Of a DNA stretch of 6,775 nucleotides, positions 6,084 to 6,775 are shown piece by piece. The notes beneath the pieces were generated by a model. The model had not been told where the DNA came from. It saw only the letters and a list, made by a program, of their open reading frames with translations, and did not search any database. The stretch lies in the NCBI GenBank assembly GCA_018500075.1, contig JAHBAN010000135.1, positions 1-6,775 on the forward strand, in the 5' to 3' direction. This DNA comes from Flavobacteriia bacterium. GTDB lineage: Bacteria > Bacteroidota > Bacteroidia > Flavobacteriales > Flavobacteriaceae. Both the position numbers and the translations under genes were made by a program. Positions within the stretch are counted from its first letter, which is position 1, and every line of letters starts with the position of its first letter.

Positions 6084-6129
6084 CAGAAATGGGGAAGAGC
6101 CGTGCCAATTTGATGGGCCGTGCAGCCGC

Positions 6130-6775
6130 TCAGGGCGCCTCGGGGTCGGGCTTTGCCTGACCGGCGTGGCGGATCATCAGATTGGCCAGAGCCTGGGGCA
6201 CAGGGCGCGAGGGCGGGGTCTGGAGCAGGCGGCCAAACAGCGCGCGATAAGGCTCAAGCGCGAGAAGCTGGGAAAAGCGCTTGTGACGCCATGCAACGGC
6301 CTTTTGGTGCAGGCGGGCGAGGCTGTCATCGGCGTGCAGCGCGGCCAGCTCGGCCTCAAACGCCGCCGAGAGGGCGAGGATGCTGGTGTCTTCGGCGGTG
6401 TTATAGTTGCGCTCGACCCAGTAATCGAGATCAAGCATCTGGTCGGCGTGGACGGCGCGGCCCCGGTCGGCCTTGACGACAAAAGCCTCCATGCTGCCAA
6501 GCGCATAGTGGTTGAGCTGCACGAGGGCATAATTGGAGCGCCCATAATTGGAAAAAATCCGGCGGGTTTTGAACGGCTCGCCAAGTGCGCGGCCCTCGCC
6601 GTCAAACCAGCGGCTGGCGGCGAGCCGCGGGGGGTCGGGCTGGGGGGGGGGGTGCACCCCGATTTTGCGATGGGTGCCGTCATTGCGATAGAGCGTCGGG
6701 AGCGTGGCGGCGCGCCACGGCCATGTCATGGCCACGGGGGGGGCGCGGGTGAACTGGCGGGTCACGGGCCTGTCC
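6130..6775 (-). CDS. glycosyltransferase family 2-like protein, C-terminal part
   Basis: The visible 214 residues are the C-terminal part of a glycosyltransferase of a type common in Rhodobacteraceae (Glyco_tranf_2_4-like). The N-terminal nucleotide-sugar domain with its DxD motif lies outside the window. Recognisable pieces, numbered from the window edge, are RPVTRQFTRA (2-11), TLYRNDGTHRKIGVH (27-41) and the signature LVQLNHYALGSMEAFVVKAD (about 85-104), then YWVERNYNTAEDTSI (about 118-132). The frame remains open to the edge, so a GTG at 6763-6765 is internal and not a start. Within the coding sequence an 11-base C tract encodes P42-P44 and an 8-base C tract (6736-6743) lies nearer the edge. 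Sequence on both sides of each tract stays in the family's frame. Such enzymes are presumed to act in capsule, exopolysaccharide or LPS synthesis. The substrate cannot be told. Confidence 0.85.
   Translation of the reverse strand, partial: DRPVTRQFTRAPPVAMTWPWRAATLPTLYRNDGTHRKIGVHPPPQPDPPRLAASRWFDGEGRALGEPFKTRRIFSNYGRSNYALVQLNHYALGSMEAFVVKADRGRAVHADQMLDLDYWVERNYNTAEDTSILALSAAFEAELAALHADDSLARLHQKAVAWRHKRFSQLLALEPYRALFGRLLQTPPSRPVPQALANLMIRHAGQAKPDPEAP
6642..6652. repeat. 11-base homopolymer (G on plus, C in the coding strand)
   Basis: Positions 6642-6652 are eleven consecutive G, reading as CCC codons for three prolines of the glycosyltransferase. Tracts of this length are prone to slipped-strand mispairing. 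Loss or gain of one base would scramble about 170 downstream residues, including the conserved NHYALGS region. As written, the gene is in the 'on' frame. The length may also be miscounted by sequencing. Confidence 0.9.

Noticed and set aside
6098..6112. Sigma-54-like promoter on the minus strand before the unknown gene (TTGGCACG, 4 nt, TTCCC)
   Set aside because: The -24 part matches well, but the -12 element has TTCC in place of the critical TTGC, so it is likely coincidental.
3894..6113. 739-codon open frame on the plus strand
   Set aside because: It is antisense and in codon register with both pyrC and the unknown gene. In that register stops arise only from TTA, CTA and TCA codons, which are rare in GC-rich genes. 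The translation shows no recognisable domain.
6763..6765. GTG start for a 211-residue protein at the right edge
   Set aside because: The frame is open to the edge and the residues before it (DRP) continue the family motif, so this is an internal valine of a longer gene.

Overview
The window looks like chromosomal DNA from a GC-rich alphaproteobacterium, most likely of the Rhodobacteraceae (Roseobacter group). The evidence is the strong G/C preference at third codon positions, an alphaproteobacterial-type DnaB with an extra segment after Walker A, a glycosyltransferase C-terminus and a partner protein of types I associate with this family, and GC-rich intergenic hairpins of the kind common there. 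All six recognisable genes lie on the minus strand, so the window is best read from right to left. The first 19 bases are not biological. They are the Tn5/Nextera mosaic-end sequence, so the window starts at a library adapter left on a contig end.

Reading in the transcribed direction from the right edge: (1) the C-terminal part of a family 2-like glycosyltransferase (6130-6775), carrying an 11-base C tract inside its coding sequence; (2) a 109 bp gap, then a 327-residue protein of unknown function (5037-6020) with an alpha/beta-hydrolase-like core whose nucleophile position is not serine; (3) pyrC, dihydroorotase (3963-5003), 33 bp further on; (4) pyrE, orotate phosphoribosyltransferase (3218-3895), after a 67 bp gap holding an intergenic repeat. 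pyrC and pyrE supply steps 3 and 5 of de novo UMP synthesis and are probably co-transcribed, perhaps together with the unknown gene. A hairpin starts directly after the pyrE stop codon and probably ends this unit.

The 265 bp between pyrE and dnaB (2953-3217) is the richest regulatory stretch. It holds the pyrE terminator hairpin, a second perfect hairpin, a good sigma-70-type promoter for dnaB, and a perfect DnaA box within a short array of 12 bp period just downstream of the promoter. This suggests that the replication initiator DnaA regulates the replicative helicase gene dnaB (1450-2952). After dnaB come a second copy of the intergenic repeat, two perfect GC-rich hairpins, and pepT (20-1262), peptidase T, which lacks only its last few codons because of the adapter. 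A possible 11-codon leader ORF with a better ribosome-binding site than pepT itself overlaps the pepT start as ATGA.

Most of the window is housekeeping: replication, pyrimidine synthesis and peptide turnover. I see no mobile element, CRISPR array, tRNA or rRNA, and no convincing new multi-gene system. The points most worth following up are the C tract in the glycosyltransferase, the DnaA-box array at dnaB, the apparently nucleophile-less hydrolase-like protein, and the repeated 3'-end element.
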